A stretch of DNA of 64,000 nt, from the NCBI GenBank assembly GCA_963575745.1, contig CAUYUJ010015730.1:1-64000 (forward strand), given 5' to 3'. The DNA is from Prorocentrum cordatum (taxonomy: Eukaryota; Sar; Dinophyceae; Prorocentrales; Prorocentraceae). The position numbers were made by a program, and so were the translations under genes. Below are positions 21,278 to 30,584 of the stretch, in pieces. The notes beneath the pieces were generated by a model. That model did not search any database. It worked only from the letters and a program-made list of their open reading frames with translations, and was not told the origin of the DNA. The number at the start of each line of letters is the position of its first letter. Position 1 is the first letter of the stretch.

Positions 21278-23455
21278 ATGGCGCTGTGTGTTCTGATCTC
21301 TGTCTCTTTGATTGCAGTATTGTGCCTGGAGGACGGAAGTGGAGGTGGGAGGAGGATGGTAAGAGTGGCAACGTACAACCCACTGGCGGCGGACCACGAC
21401 AGACTATGTGAAATTAGTGCTGAATTGAGGGCCTGGGATTGCGTGCTGGTCTGCGGGACGCAACAAAGGGCAGAAATAGACCATCCCACAACCCAAGTGC
21501 AGTTTGCTAATCATTGGGGCATAAAATTTGGAAGGGGAACAGGGTCGAAATATACCAACAGAAGCTGCGGACTGGCTATTCTCTTAGGACACAAATTCCC
21601 GCGTTCATCCCTCAAGGAAGTATGCTGTCCCCCTAAGACCTTGCAGGGCCATGTAGGAGCGGTACGACTACAGACCACCCAGGAGGATTTACTACTGGTG
21701 GCAGTGTATTTTGCGCCAGCGACGGAAAAGAGAAGTGAAGAGACGGTAGAAAAGATCTGCACGTGGATGGAATCATTGTATGACAGACGAGGTGTGCGAA
21801 CAACACTAATCGTGGGAGGGGATGTCAACAGTGACTTCGGACTTGCTAGGGATGAGACTGGATACATGAGGAGCACTCAAGGACGTGAAGTAGGGAGAGA
21901 ATGGCCACGACCAGAAAATAGTAATGGGAGGCGCTTTCGCCAGTTCTGTCAGGAGAATCAACTGTTTATTGCAACTACTGACGCTAAGCAAGTTAAGCAA
22001 ACAATCTACGGAGTAAAAGGAGGAGGAGGAAGGATCGGCCACTTTGCTATTCCAGTGGGGGCAAGGGATCTCGTGGAGCACTGCAGCACGCTCAGAAATG
22101 CAGGAAAGCGGCTGCCAACGATCAGATCACGTTTCCCGAGGGACCATGTGCCGGTAGGTATGCAGCTGCCCCTTGGACTGAAGTGCAGGAACTATGTCAG
22201 ACTACCTCAAACACCACAGCTGGACCGACACCTGCTGATGAGATGTGTAAAAGAAGGAGTGTGCAGGGAGGAGCTGTTTGAGAGGATAGAGGAGGGGGCG
22301 AAGAAGGTATCACATGAGGAGTGGGATGCAGCGGCTGGGGGGAGGACACCCGACAGACTTTGGGACATCCTGGGTAAGGTGGTACGGGACGCGCTGCAGG
22401 ATACCTTCCCACCCAACCGACGGGGAATCCCAGAGTGGTTGCAGGAGGTGAGGGCTGCACGGATGGAGCTGCTGACGACAAGGAGGGAGCTGAGAGGACG
22501 CAGCGGGAGCGAGGAGGAGTTCGAGGAGGTTAGCGAGAGGTTGAAGGAGATAAGCGCGCTGCTGCAGAAGTCGAGGAGGATAGAGGTGAGGAGGGGGCGA
22601 CTAGAGCTGGTAGGTGACATCTGGGAGGCTTACGAAAAAGGGAGGTGGGCGGAAATGCACGAACTACGAGTAGAATATGCAAGAAACGGACATGGCCCCA
22701 AAAAACGGTACTACTTCGCCCCACGCTGCTACTGGACAGCAAGCGACTGGGCGAGGGAGTTAGGCAACGCTCCAGAGGAGGGAGGAATGTTGTGCGAGGA
22801 GGTCGAAGGAGGATGGGAGAAGGTGCGTAGTGACTACGAGCAAGGGTGTGAGGAGGATGATGAGGAAATGTTACACGACAACGTGGACCTTCGTCACCTT
22901 GTTCGGAGCGACAAGGCAGCTATGCTACAGTACCTCAGGCATGCTAAACGACGGAGGGCTTGGCCACAGTGGGGGCTTCCGAGCGAAGCGTCGTTGTTGA
23001 TACTTGCTCCCAATATCAACATGAAGGGACCGAACAGGGCCTCTGAGGTAGTTGCTGAGAGGATGGCAAGAGCTGCGGAGGAGGATGAGGAGGAGCAAGC
23101 GAAGCAGCAGGAGCAGCGCATGATGAAGAAAGGAATGGCGTTACTAAGGAAAATGGGGTGGTCGCCAGGAGAGAGTCTCGGGGGGAGGCAGAGGGAGGAG
23201 GGGCAGGAGGCACAGGAGGTGGTACAGGATCCACATTGGTGCTTTGGCCGTGCGGCAGGTGCAGGGGTAGGAACGACGAACGCAGAATTCCCGGCGCCGT
23301 TCTTCCAAGAACAGGTGGACAGATGGTTCCTACTGGTAAGACGAGCAAACTGCATGCCGCTGGATACATTGCGCGCCCAGAGCTTTGCCAGCAGCAAGAA
23401 CAACGGGAGGGAAGGCATCCTAGGACAACGAGTGATGCATAGCTATTGCAGCTGA
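21278..23455 (+). CDS. LINE 1 protein, endonuclease and connector
   Basis: Acts in target-primed reverse transcription, where the endonuclease nicks genomic DNA. The frame opens with ATG at 21278, but a second ATG at 21356 starts directly on the conserved strand MVRVATYN and may be the true start. Visible endonuclease landmarks are the Asn of ATYNP, IVGGDVNSD (Asp and Asn, about 21808-21836) and RDHVPVG (His). Two usual features are altered: the Glu of the QE motif is replaced in CGTQQR, and the S-x-x-D strand reads GRIGHFAIP. A hydrophilic connector of about 400 residues follows, then the stop TGA at 23453-23455. The next frame continues in phase three bases later, so this is probably the front half of one protein. 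Confidence 0.75.
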   Translation: MALCVLISVSLIAVLCLEDGSGGGRRMVRVATYNPLAADHDRLCEISAELRAWDCVLVCGTQQRAEIDHPTTQVQFANHWGIKFGRGTGSKYTNRSCGLAILLGHKFPRSSLKEVCCPPKTLQGHVGAVRLQTTQEDLLLVAVYFAPATEKRSEETVEKICTWMESLYDRRGVRTTLIVGGDVNSDFGLARDETGYMRSTQGREVGREWPRPENSNGRRFRQFCQENQLFIATTDAKQVKQTIYGVKGGGGRIGHFAIPVGARDLVEHCSTLRNAGKRLPTIRSRFPRDHVPVGMQLPLGLKCRNYVRLPQTPQLDRHLLMRCVKEGVCREELFERIEEGAKKVSHEEWDAAAGGRTPDRLWDILGKVVRDALQDTFPPNRRGIPEWLQEVRAARMELLTTRRELRGRSGSEEEFEEVSERLKEISALLQKSRRIEVRRGRLELVGDIWEAYEKGRWAEMHELRVEYARNGHGPKKRYYFAPRCYWTASDWARELGNAPEEGGMLCEEVEGGWEKVRSDYEQGCEEDDEEMLHDNVDLRHLVRSDKAAMLQYLRHAKRRRAWPQWGLPSEASLLILAPNINMKGPNRASEVVAERMARAAEEDEEEQAKQQEQRMMKKGMALLRKMGWSPGESLGGRQREEGQEAQEVVQDPHWCFGRAAGAGVGTTNAEFPAPFFQEQVDRWFLLVRRANCMPLDTLRAQSFASSKNNGREGILGQRVMHSYCS

Positions 23456-23458
23456 GGC

Positions 23459-24739
23459 ATGGCATGGCATGCAGGGATACACAGGAGATCTAAGAAAGTG
23501 GAGAGACCCGACTGGGCGCACGGTGGACTGAAATACAGGGGGAGGGAGGAGGCTGTACTTACACTACAAACAGCACAGTGGAGATGTCGTGAAGCTAAGG
23601 TATCACATGTGACGACAAATTTTGACTGCACTAATGCCTTTGCGAGCACGAAGCGCAGTCTACTGGAGCAGGTGGTGTCACAACAAGCTGGGGAGGGGGA
23701 CGAGATGCTCGCACTAGGTACTATCCAGCACCAGGCAATCAGCATTGCAGGCCGCGACAAAAGGGTTGACCTGATCAGTGGATCAGGAGCCCAAATGGGT
23801 TTCTGCCTGGCGCCACGCGACTTCAACGACTGGTACAATCCAGTTGTGCAGAAGTGGGTCGAAGCGGATGATAACAGTGCATCACGGCTCCTGCCCGCAG
23901 TGTGTCCAGTGACGGGTACAGAGGTTAACTGGTCAGTCGTTACCTTTATGGATGATATTACGAAGCTGTCTGCATGGGAGGGATCAGTAACGGCATATGG
24001 GGTGTGTGCAGAGCTAAATCACATCACGAGAACACTCGAAGACACGCTATCGGAGGGCAACTGGAGACTCAACCCTACCAAGACAGGGCATCTACTTACT
24101 ATCATTGGGCCAGGGTCAAATGAAGTTACTAGGCAGGTACGACATAAGAAGAGTGGACTACTGGGGGAGTCAGGGAGGGAACTCCGCGTACTTGGGCCAT
24201 ATCTGCACAGCACGGGCAACATGGGGGGCGAGATAGCAAGGAGGATAGTTGCAGTACGAAGAGCATGGAGGCAGGGAGGACCTTTTTGGGCATCGGACTC
24301 ACCGTGGGAAGTACGGGGGATGATGTTTATTGCTTTTGTGCAGGGTGCAGCGCTAAGTGGTCTCACAGGGATGTTGCTGGAAACTAGGCATACAGATGCA
24401 CTGGGCACGGCGCGGTGCAAGCTACTTAGGTTCTTGGATCGAGGTAAGAGTTCGTGGGTGGACGGAGAGGGAGAAAGGCGACAGTTATGTAGAGGAGCGG
24501 TATTCAGAAAGTGGAATATTAATTCCTGTGCAAGGGAGCTACGTGTGCGACGGCTTAAGATGTATCAAAAATGGGCAACCAACCCCCAGTCACATAAGCA
24601 AGTATTCGGAGCCATCTTCGGCACGACCCCCCTGGACGAAAAACCCAGAATGAAAGAAGGGGGGGTGGAGAGGGCCAGACAGCACTCCGTGGGCACAGCA
24701 GTTCCTGCAGGACCTTCGTTACCTCAGGAGTCACTGTGA
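23459..24739 (+). CDS. LINE 1 reverse transcriptase segment
   Basis: Copies element RNA into DNA. The frame is the same as that of the upstream endonuclease part, separated from it by a single TGA. Motif A is NFDCTNAFAS (catalytic Asp near 23618), motif B is SGAQMGFCLAPRDF, and motif C is TFMDDITKL with the two catalytic Asp at 23951-23956. Thumb-like sequence follows (LRVLGPYLHSTG). The last residues before 24739 are probably out of frame: from about 24665 the better frame is the next one, which joins the zinc-finger segment. The catalytic residues look intact, so the damage may be recent. Confidence 0.8.
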   Translation: MAWHAGIHRRSKKVERPDWAHGGLKYRGREEAVLTLQTAQWRCREAKVSHVTTNFDCTNAFASTKRSLLEQVVSQQAGEGDEMLALGTIQHQAISIAGRDKRVDLISGSGAQMGFCLAPRDFNDWYNPVVQKWVEADDNSASRLLPAVCPVTGTEVNWSVVTFMDDITKLSAWEGSVTAYGVCAELNHITRTLEDTLSEGNWRLNPTKTGHLLTIIGPGSNEVTRQVRHKKSGLLGESGRELRVLGPYLHSTGNMGGEIARRIVAVRRAWRQGGPFWASDSPWEVRGMMFIAFVQGAALSGLTGMLLETRHTDALGTARCKLLRFLDRGKSSWVDGEGERRQLCRGAVFRKWNINSCARELRVRRLKMYQKWATNPQSHKQVFGAIFGTTPLDEKPRMKEGGVERARQHSVGTAVPAGPSLPQESL

Positions 24740-24743
24740 AGAC

Positions 24744-25778
24744 ATGAGCTGGTACGATGATCGACAATCGGACATAGCGTTGCTGCAGGAAGGTACCACG
24801 GACAGAGCTTATTGGATGCAGACTGATATTAATATTTTACGAACAATGTACACGACACAAGCATGGAAAGCGCAGCAAGATCAATATGAACGTAGCATGG
24901 GTAAGGAAGAGGATGTGATACTGGAGGAGGAGAAGCCACATGTGTGTGATGTGAAGGTTATGGGGGAGGATGAGACACTGCACGAGTGTGGAGCGCGGTA
25001 CAAAACATACAGCGGACTGACGACACACAAAACGTGCGTCCATGGACAGAGGGCCCTACTTAGCCTACTGACAGTCAGCAATCAGTGCCCGTGGTGCAGA
25101 AGTACCTTCAGTACAAGGGACATAGCAGTGCAGCGCGTGCATGCAGCATGCGAGGACAACAAAATTTGCTATGTGAATTTCAGCCCTTGGAGACATGAGG
25201 TCAAGCCACCCACGTCGCTTGAGTGTCCCGTGTGTGACTTTGTGGCCCAAGACCTGGACACATTTCATACGCGCGTGTGTTCACATCACGAGGGGCCGAC
25301 AGGAGAGCGTAGACCTCGGGCTGATGGCGGACTGGAGGCTGCCAGCGGGAGAAGTCTCAGCTGCAGGCAGTGGAGGAAATCCTGGCGAGGGATCTGGGGG
25401 CGGCAAGGGCGGCCTGGGCGGAGAGCGAGCGGCGAAGCTGTTGAAGACAAAGGGAGGAGAGCGAGGAGCAGGATCACGGCAGAGTCGGGGGGGCGAACAG
25501 ATCGACCTCGTAGAGGCGGTGATAACGTTGCAGAAGATGGGGCTCCGTCAGGATCAGCGCAGCAGAGAGCACGAACACATGTTATGCCAATTTTTCTTGC
25601 TAGGGAAGATGAACCCAGTGAGCCAGGCAGGCCTCCAGGCGGGATTGAAGTACAACAGGGAGGTGCAGCAGCGGGGACGTGGACATGGGTTAGGACCGCC
25701 ACAGGCCCACGTGGCGGCGGCAGTGGTGGACGCGCTGGAGGCAGTATCCAAGGACGGCGCGAAGGAGGTGCTAGGTAA
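24744..25778 (+). CDS. LINE 1 zinc-finger segment
   Basis: This frame is shifted one base from the reverse transcriptase and reads well back to about 24666, ahead of its first ATG at 24744. It carries three C2H2-like fingers: CGARYKTYSGLTTHKTCVH, CPWCRSTFSTRDIAVQRVHA and CPVCDFVAQDLDTFHTRVC followed by HH. Such fingers after the reverse transcriptase are known in LINEs and probably bind element RNA or target DNA. Beyond about 25295 the frame turns into Arg/Gly-rich shadow and the real coding moves to the next frame. Confidence 0.7.
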   Translation: MSWYDDRQSDIALLQEGTTDRAYWMQTDINILRTMYTTQAWKAQQDQYERSMGKEEDVILEEEKPHVCDVKVMGEDETLHECGARYKTYSGLTTHKTCVHGQRALLSLLTVSNQCPWCRSTFSTRDIAVQRVHAACEDNKICYVNFSPWRHEVKPPTSLECPVCDFVAQDLDTFHTRVCSHHEGPTGERRPRADGGLEAASGRSLSCRQWRKSWRGIWGRQGRPGRRASGEAVEDKGRRARSRITAESGGRTDRPRRGGDNVAEDGAPSGSAQQRARTHVMPIFLAREDEPSEPGRPPGGIEVQQGGAAAGTWTWVRTATGPRGGGSGGRAGGSIQGRREGGAR

Positions 25779-26268
25779 GTACAAGGTGCTGATCAACAGC
25801 GGGGCGGGCAGGGCGGCCCTGACGGAGCTGTTCGGCTGCTTCAGGGTGAAGGAGGCATACAGCGAGGACGGCACGGACGAGAAGAACATCAAGGTGAAGG
25901 TCACCTACCAGGTCAATCCAGCGGCCGATCTAGAGAAGGTCGCCATGACGACGAAGTTCGCGATGGACACAATGCCCTCCCCGCAGACCCTCAGACGGGC
26001 CATGTACGCCACATTCCTGGAGCAGGGATGGGGTGGAGGCGGAGGGCCCTGCACCGAAGGACGAGCTCACTCGTGTGACAGAGCGCCAGTTGAAAGCACT
26101 GCAGCAGGTGAGACGGTGAATGATATTAGCAGGCGTATCGACTTCACAAATCCTAGGGTGATGGGAAATCTGAGGAGGATGGCGCAGGCTGGAAGTGAGT
26201 ATGCCAGGCAGTTAGTTATAGAGGCAGAGAGGTTGAATGTGCAGCGTCACGGGAGGGACTGCGCCTAG
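25195..26268 (+). CDS. LINE 1 C-terminal domain
   Basis: Convincing from about 25295 on; the preceding codons are shadow of the zinc-finger segment. After a Gly/Lys-rich linker comes a predicted helical region (about residues 100-290) containing LVEAVITLQKMGLRQDQRS and GPPQAHVAAAVVDALEA. The family of LINEs in dinoflagellates that I recall ends in a similar helical domain containing a GPPHVHA-like motif, but I cannot verify this. The stop is TAG at 26266. The function is unknown; a role in RNP assembly is only a guess. Confidence 0.6.
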   Translation: MRSSHPRRLSVPCVTLWPKTWTHFIRACVHITRGRQESVDLGLMADWRLPAGEVSAAGSGGNPGEGSGGGKGGLGGERAAKLLKTKGGERGAGSRQSRGGEQIDLVEAVITLQKMGLRQDQRSREHEHMLCQFFLLGKMNPVSQAGLQAGLKYNREVQQRGRGHGLGPPQAHVAAAVVDALEAVSKDGAKEVLGKYKVLINSGAGRAALTELFGCFRVKEAYSEDGTDEKNIKVKVTYQVNPAADLEKVAMTTKFAMDTMPSPQTLRRAMYATFLEQGWGGGGGPCTEGRAHSCDRAPVESTAAGETVNDISRRIDFTNPRVMGNLRRMAQAGSEYARQLVIEAERLNVQRHGRDCA

Positions 26269-26511
26269 TGAGGTAGGTTTCCCCCCCCCTGCAGCGGGAA
26301 CGGACAGTGGTCCCCCACGCTGCAGCGGCCCTTCCTCGCTGTGACGGACCGCAGCTGGGAGGCGCCGTAGGCCAAGCCCAGCTTGCTTGCAAGAGTGCAG
26401 CTGGGGGCTAATTCCATATCTTCGCAGAGGGCAATGAATCCCATGAAGAGGAGCATTGAATGCAGTAGTTCAGTGGTTATTGGATTGGGACGCCCTCCCA
26501 GCGCACTCACT
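26269..26511. other. LINE 1 3' flank, nothing recognised
   Basis: Contains cccccccc near 26281 and ends in a short (ACTC)n run at 26505-26522 before a TCC tract. No poly(A) marks the LINE end. Confidence 0.4.
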
Positions 26512-26702
26512 CACTCACTCACTCCTCCTCCTCCTCCTCCTCCTCCCCCCTCCTCCTCCTCCTCCTCCCTCCTCCTCCTCCTCCTCCTCCTCCCCTCCTC
26601 CTCCTCCCCCTCCGCCTCCTCCTCCTCCCCCTCCTCCTCCTCGTCCCTCCGCCTCCTCCTCCTCCTCCTCCTCCTCCTCCTCCTCCTCCTCCTCCTCTTC
26701 CC
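26512..26702 (+). repeat. (TCC)n microsatellite
   Basis: TCC tract of about 190 bp following an ACTC run. Confidence 0.95.
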
Positions 26703-26834
26703 TGGGGCGCAGCGCGGGAGCTCGAGGAGGCGAGAGTGCCTCGCTCGGCGCGCAGCGCGTGCTTGGGCGACCCAGGGCTTTGAACTTTCCAGCTCGCTAG
26801 GGCCCTGAGGACGGCTGCAGTGATACGAGGAAGC

Positions 26835-26962
26835 TTGGCACTGCTCGGCCGTGTGCATTGTTGTTTCGGCGAGGACGATCGAGGAGCATCCTGGATCATC
26901 TTGCGAAAACAGAGCGCACGAGACCGAACACGCACGGGGAATGGACGTCCGAGAGATGGCAA
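26835..26962 (+). repeat. Dispersed repeat D, copy 2
   Basis: Shares cggcgaggacgatcgaggag, catcctggatcatcttgcga and ggaatggacgtccgag with 6425-6550 and 32519-32625. Confidence 0.7.
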
Positions 26963-27354
26963 GGAAGGGTCGCAGTAATCGCGCGGCAGTGCAAAAACCA
27001 TGCCAGGCGTGCTGTCATCGAGGCCGGGCCGCGCGCAGAAGGGGGCTGGCGCGAGGGGGGCAGCTCGAGAAAGTGGTGGAGGGGGGGAGGGCTCGCTTTG
27101 AGCCCCCCTGTCTTCCCAGAGGCCTTCTTGGGCCCCCCCGAGCGATCCTCAGGAGCACCTTTGCTTTCCGCGACGGCTGCCCCCTCGCTCCGCCACTCAT
27201 CCAGCGCGTTGCCCTATTCGCAGTGCGGCTACTCGCACAACGTGCGAACAGAAACGCACGCCTGCTTCGATGCACTGGAACGTAGATCCCGCGCGGAGGA
27301 TCCAGGCCACTTGCGAGCAGTTGCTTGGCGAGTCGTGGATCGGGCGAAGAGAAC
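26963..27354. other. No gene recognised
   Basis: GC-rich DNA without motif or repeat that I can name. Confidence 0.35.
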
Positions 27355-27491
27355 TATGCACATGCACCGATCCTGACAGCGTCCATTTTTGACCCACGAT
27401 CGGTGCATATACCTCCCAAGCCAAGGTAAGAGGGCGCATGCACCGATCCTGGGTTCAGGATGGGCCTGGCCAGAATCGGTGTATGTGCATA
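27355..27491. mobile_element. Small foldback element, family H
   Basis: Ends tatgcacatgcaccgatcct and its near-complement ending tcggtgtatgtgcata are inverted. Further copies of gatcggtgcat/atgcaccgatc lie inside. It abuts the family E element, sharing the bases TA at 27490-27491. Confidence 0.6.
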
Positions 27492-27666
27492 CAGTCAACG
27501 CGCCTAGTAAGGACGCGCGCCTTCATCTAGGATACCCTTGCGTCCTTGCCTCTGTGGCCCGTCCTTTGCCATTATCACTGGTCGCCCGCCGCCCCAAAAA
27601 ATCCAACTTCGGCCTCCAAGGGTCTTGCGTCCTTACCACGCGTCCTTCCTATACGTTTTGACTGTA
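27490..27666. mobile_element. MITE-like element, family E copy 2
   Basis: TACAGTCAA at the left and TTGACTGTA-type (ttttgactgta) at the right. Same interior as 15306-15484. Confidence 0.8.
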
Positions 27667-27830
27667 GTTCTCTCTCTAGTGGAGCGCGCTGGCCTGGCCG
27701 TGCGCGGCATCGCCGCCCGGAGGGCCCCCGGAGGGCCCCAGAGGCGGGGCGGCAGAGGGGGAGAGCACGGGCGCCCCCTTCTGCGCGCGACTCCGCGCGG
27801 TGCCCCCCTCCCCCTCCGCCCTGGGTGAAG

Positions 27831-28020
27831 TCGGGCCTGTCCCCCTACAGGGGGATTTTCGATGAAAAAAAAGAAATACCCCAAAAATAATAATAAAAAA
27901 AAAAATAGTCCAGAAATAGTCTGGGGACTACTTGTTGGGTACCTTTTGACCTATCGGGAGTATTGTTGGAGTATCTTTTATTTCTCGTCGAAGATCCCCC
28001 TGTAGGGGGGACACGCCCGA
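27831..28020. mobile_element. Foldback element, family B copy 2
   Basis: The inverted ends tcgggcctgtccccctacag and ctgtaggggggacacgcccg extend inward through gggga and ttcga..aaa. The interior is AT-rich and differs from copy 1, so mainly the termini are conserved. Confidence 0.8.
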
Positions 28021-28220
28021 CATAAGCCTTGGGGAGAGGCCGAAGCGTCCGCGTGGGAAGATTCTCGGCGCCTGCTGGGTCGGGCCACCCAGGGCGGAGG
28101 GCGCGCGGTGTGCGGCCGGAGCGGGGCAGAGAACGATCGAGGTCGGCTCGGGGGAGGGTGCCCCGTGGTGTGCTCCGTGCCTGCCGGACGTTCCCGCGAC
28201 TTCGCCTCCAGCTCCTCTCT

Positions 28221-28471
28221 AGACCTCCTAGGTGGGGTCGGAGTAGATGGGGTCGGAGGATCGCGACGCATCGCCGATACATCGGCGATGCATCGGTGAT
28301 GTAGCTCGATGCGGGGCCCAATGTTCTCCACGCCGACGTCGCGGATGTATTGCAGACGTCGCCAGTGCATGGCCGATGCATCGCAAATGCATCGGCGATG
28401 CATCACCGATGTATCGCCGATGTGGCGCGGCCTTCCGACCCCACCTACTCCGACCCCATCTAGGAGGCCTC
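28221..28471. mobile_element. Foldback element, family J, arms about 80 bp
   Basis: Left arm 28221-28301 (cctcctaggtggggtcggag ... gatacatcggcgatgcatcg) pairs with right arm 28391-28471 (cgatgcatcaccgatgtatc ... ctccgaccccatctaggagg). The arms themselves hold short palindromes such as gcatcgccgat/atcggcgatgc. Confidence 0.8.
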
Positions 28472-28778
28472 TATCCTCGGCTCTCCGGGTTCCTTTTCCT
28501 GTGCAAGCTCCTCGGCACCGCCTGCACCCCGGCCCGCCCTCCGGCCGCCCGAGGCCCCGCCCGCCGGTGCTCTGTCTCCCCAAGTGGAGCCTTTTGCGTG
28601 GCCCGCCTAGCTTTTAACCGGAAGAGGCTCGCTCTCGACCCGCAGACCAAAAAAACTGTTGGATGTTCCCGTGCATCCTGGGGGAGGGCGCCCTCGATCG
28701 ATCTTGTGGTCCGGGGTGCTTTGGCCGGCGGAGGGTCTCATGTTCTTGAAGGATGTTCTTATGTCCCAGGTCCGGCCG

Positions 28779-28959
28779 TACAGTCAACGCGCTTGGTAAG
28801 GACGCGCGCCTTCGTCTAGGGCACCCTGGTGTCCTTGCCTCTGCAGCCCGTCCTTCGTCATTGTCACTGGCCGCCCGCCGCCCAAAGCATCCCGACTTCG
28901 GCATCCAATGGTCTTGCTTGCGTCCTTACCACCCGTCCCTAATACGAACTCTGACCGTA
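28779..28959. mobile_element. MITE-like element, family E copy 3
   Basis: Starts tacagtcaacgcgcttgg and ends ctctgaccgta; the terminal inverted repeat is one base off. The interior matches copies 1 and 2. Confidence 0.8.
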
Positions 28960-29128
28960 CCTGTCGCGTCGTGGCTTCGATTCTTGTTTTTGAATCCCTA
29001 GTTTTGTTCTCTGCCCCGCCTCTAGGCTGCGGCAGTTACGCGACAACCTAAAAACTCATGTTTAAGAATATTATACTTTGTTTGAACCCCCTGTGCCTCC
29101 AATGGTGGTGGTAGGCCAGAGTGGGATC

Positions 29129-29446
29129 TGGACGCCCGAAATGGGTACGGAAAGAATGGGTACAATGCCCAACAACAAATGTTGTCCCAAACCAACAGCC
29201 GCCGTTGTTGGGCAGGCGGCCTTCTGTCTCGAATGGACACAGGCCGCGGCGGCGTGGACAGCGAATCCTGTTCAAATTGAACTGCAGTTCCTGTTCAATT
29301 TGAACAGGATTCGCTGTCCACGCCGCCGCGGCCTGTGTCCATTCGAGACAGAAGGCCGCCTGCCCAACAACGGCGGCTGTTGGTTTGGGACAACATTTGT
29401 TGTTGGGCATTGTACCCATTTTTTCCGTACCCATTTCGGGCGTCCA
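29129..29446. repeat. Nearly perfect palindrome, 154-bp arms and 10-bp loop
   Basis: Left arm 29129-29282, loop tgcagttcct (29283-29292), right arm 29293-29446. Reading both arms I find one mismatch (g in ggaaagaatggg against the expected a). The arms contain a smaller inverted repeat, gcccaacaac and gttgttgggc, so a nested cruciform is possible. No target duplication is visible. Frames across it are mirror shadows. Confidence 0.95.
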
Positions 29447-29757
29447 AATGGGAAGGGCGGCGAGTCGGGTGGGGCCGGCGGCCTTCGGGTTGCCACGCCA
29501 GGCGCGCGGCACGTCTGGCGCTTCCCGTGGGAGGGCGCCTTCCTGGTGGGCGTGGCCCTGCAGGCCGCGGCGTCGGCTGCGGGAACGCTTGGGGGGTGGG
29601 GCTGGCCGTCCGCTGCAGCTGCCTTCCCTCCCTCTCTGCTCCTCCCCTCCCTGTTCCCCCCCCCCGCTGCCCCCCCCCTCCCCCCCTCCGCTTCTGCTCC
29701 TGCTGACCCATTACTTTTTCTCCCCCACTCGCCGCCTCCTTCTCCTCGGCCCCCCCT
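29447..29757. other. No gene recognised
   Basis: GC-rich DNA leading into a pyrimidine tract. Confidence 0.35.
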
Positions 29758-29985
29758 CTTCCTCCATCCTCCCTCCTCCTCCTCCTCCTCCTCCTCCTCC
29801 TCCTCCTCTCCTCCTCTCCCTCCTCCTCCTCCTCCTCCTCCTCCTCCTCCTTCCCTCCCCCTGTTCCTCCTCCCTCCTCCTCCCTCCTCTCCTCCTCTCC
29901 TCCTCCTCCTCCTCCTCCTCCTCCTGCCTCCCTCCCCCTGTTCCTCCCTCCTCCTCCTCCTCCTCCTCCTCCTCCTCCTCCTGCG
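29758..29985 (+). repeat. (TCC)n microsatellite
   Basis: Long TCC tract with CCCTGTTCCTCC interruptions at about 29858 and 29936. It borders the composite repeat on its left. Confidence 0.95.
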
Positions 29986-29989
29986 CCGT

Positions 29990-30584
29990 CCCTTTTCCAT
30001 CCTTTTACTTATACTCAACTTGTCCCTGTGGCACCCCCGCACGTGTCGGTAGGGCGAAGAACCGGGCGTTTTGCCTGAGACCTCCTCACCATATATTATC
30101 CAGAAGCTTGAAATCTGCAACAGCTTCAAGGATGGAGGGCAGGTCGTTTTCAAATTGTTGTTCTCGCCATTGCGCCGCGCACATTCGTGTCAAAAGTTTG
30201 CAAGAGCTTCACGGATGGAGGGTGGGTTCTTTTTAGAAGTGTGCGTAACACCTTAGCGCCGCGCGCACGCGTCTTAACAGCTTACAGCAGTTTCAATGAT
30301 TATGTTGGTTGACGTCCCAGGAATGGTTTGCCAACACGATTTCGGGATGTCAGGGCGCAGCAGTCACGTTGATTCGCCGTGGTTGAAGTCCGAGGAATGG
30401 CATTCTGCGACGATTTAGGGTTCTCAGGATGTAGCAGTCAAGTTGATTTTGTTTTGGATTCTCAGACGGATGTCTTCGAATGGGACACTTCCCGCAATGA
30501 TAGTAGATTCTTGTAGGGGTTTCCGAAGAGGGAATTTTGGCGGGAGGGTGTATTGCAACATCGTTGATGCGTCTTGGGTTTAAA
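29990..30584 (+). repeat. Composite repeat, copy 1
   Basis: Order: a leader with ctccct/gtccct gtggca, agggcg and gggcgtttcgcctgagac-like words, then about 85-bp units containing gttctcgcc..gcgccgcgcaca, then about 75-bp units containing gttga..tccgaggaatggc, then acatcgttgatg.gtcttggg, then a TCC tract. Copy 2 is at 31390-32160 and an inverted copy 3 at 48145-48990. Confidence 0.75.

Larger units (their letters stand above)
21278..26268 (+). mobile_element. LINE retrotransposon 1, nearly complete but broken
   Basis: Non-LTR element with, in order, an endonuclease/exonuclease/phosphatase-type domain (from about 21356 to 22190), a connector, a reverse transcriptase (motif A about 23618, B about 23780, C at 23945-23956), C2H2-like zinc fingers (about 24990-25295) and a C-terminal domain to 26268. 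One TGA at 23453 interrupts the main frame. Frame changes occur near 24659-24665 and near 25295. The true 5' and 3' ends are not visible: no poly(A) or target duplication was found. Confidence 0.85.

Noticed and set aside
29272-30153. 293-residue minus-strand protein
   Set aside because: It is part palindrome arm and part GGA tract. The mirror-image frame on the plus strand shares its residues.
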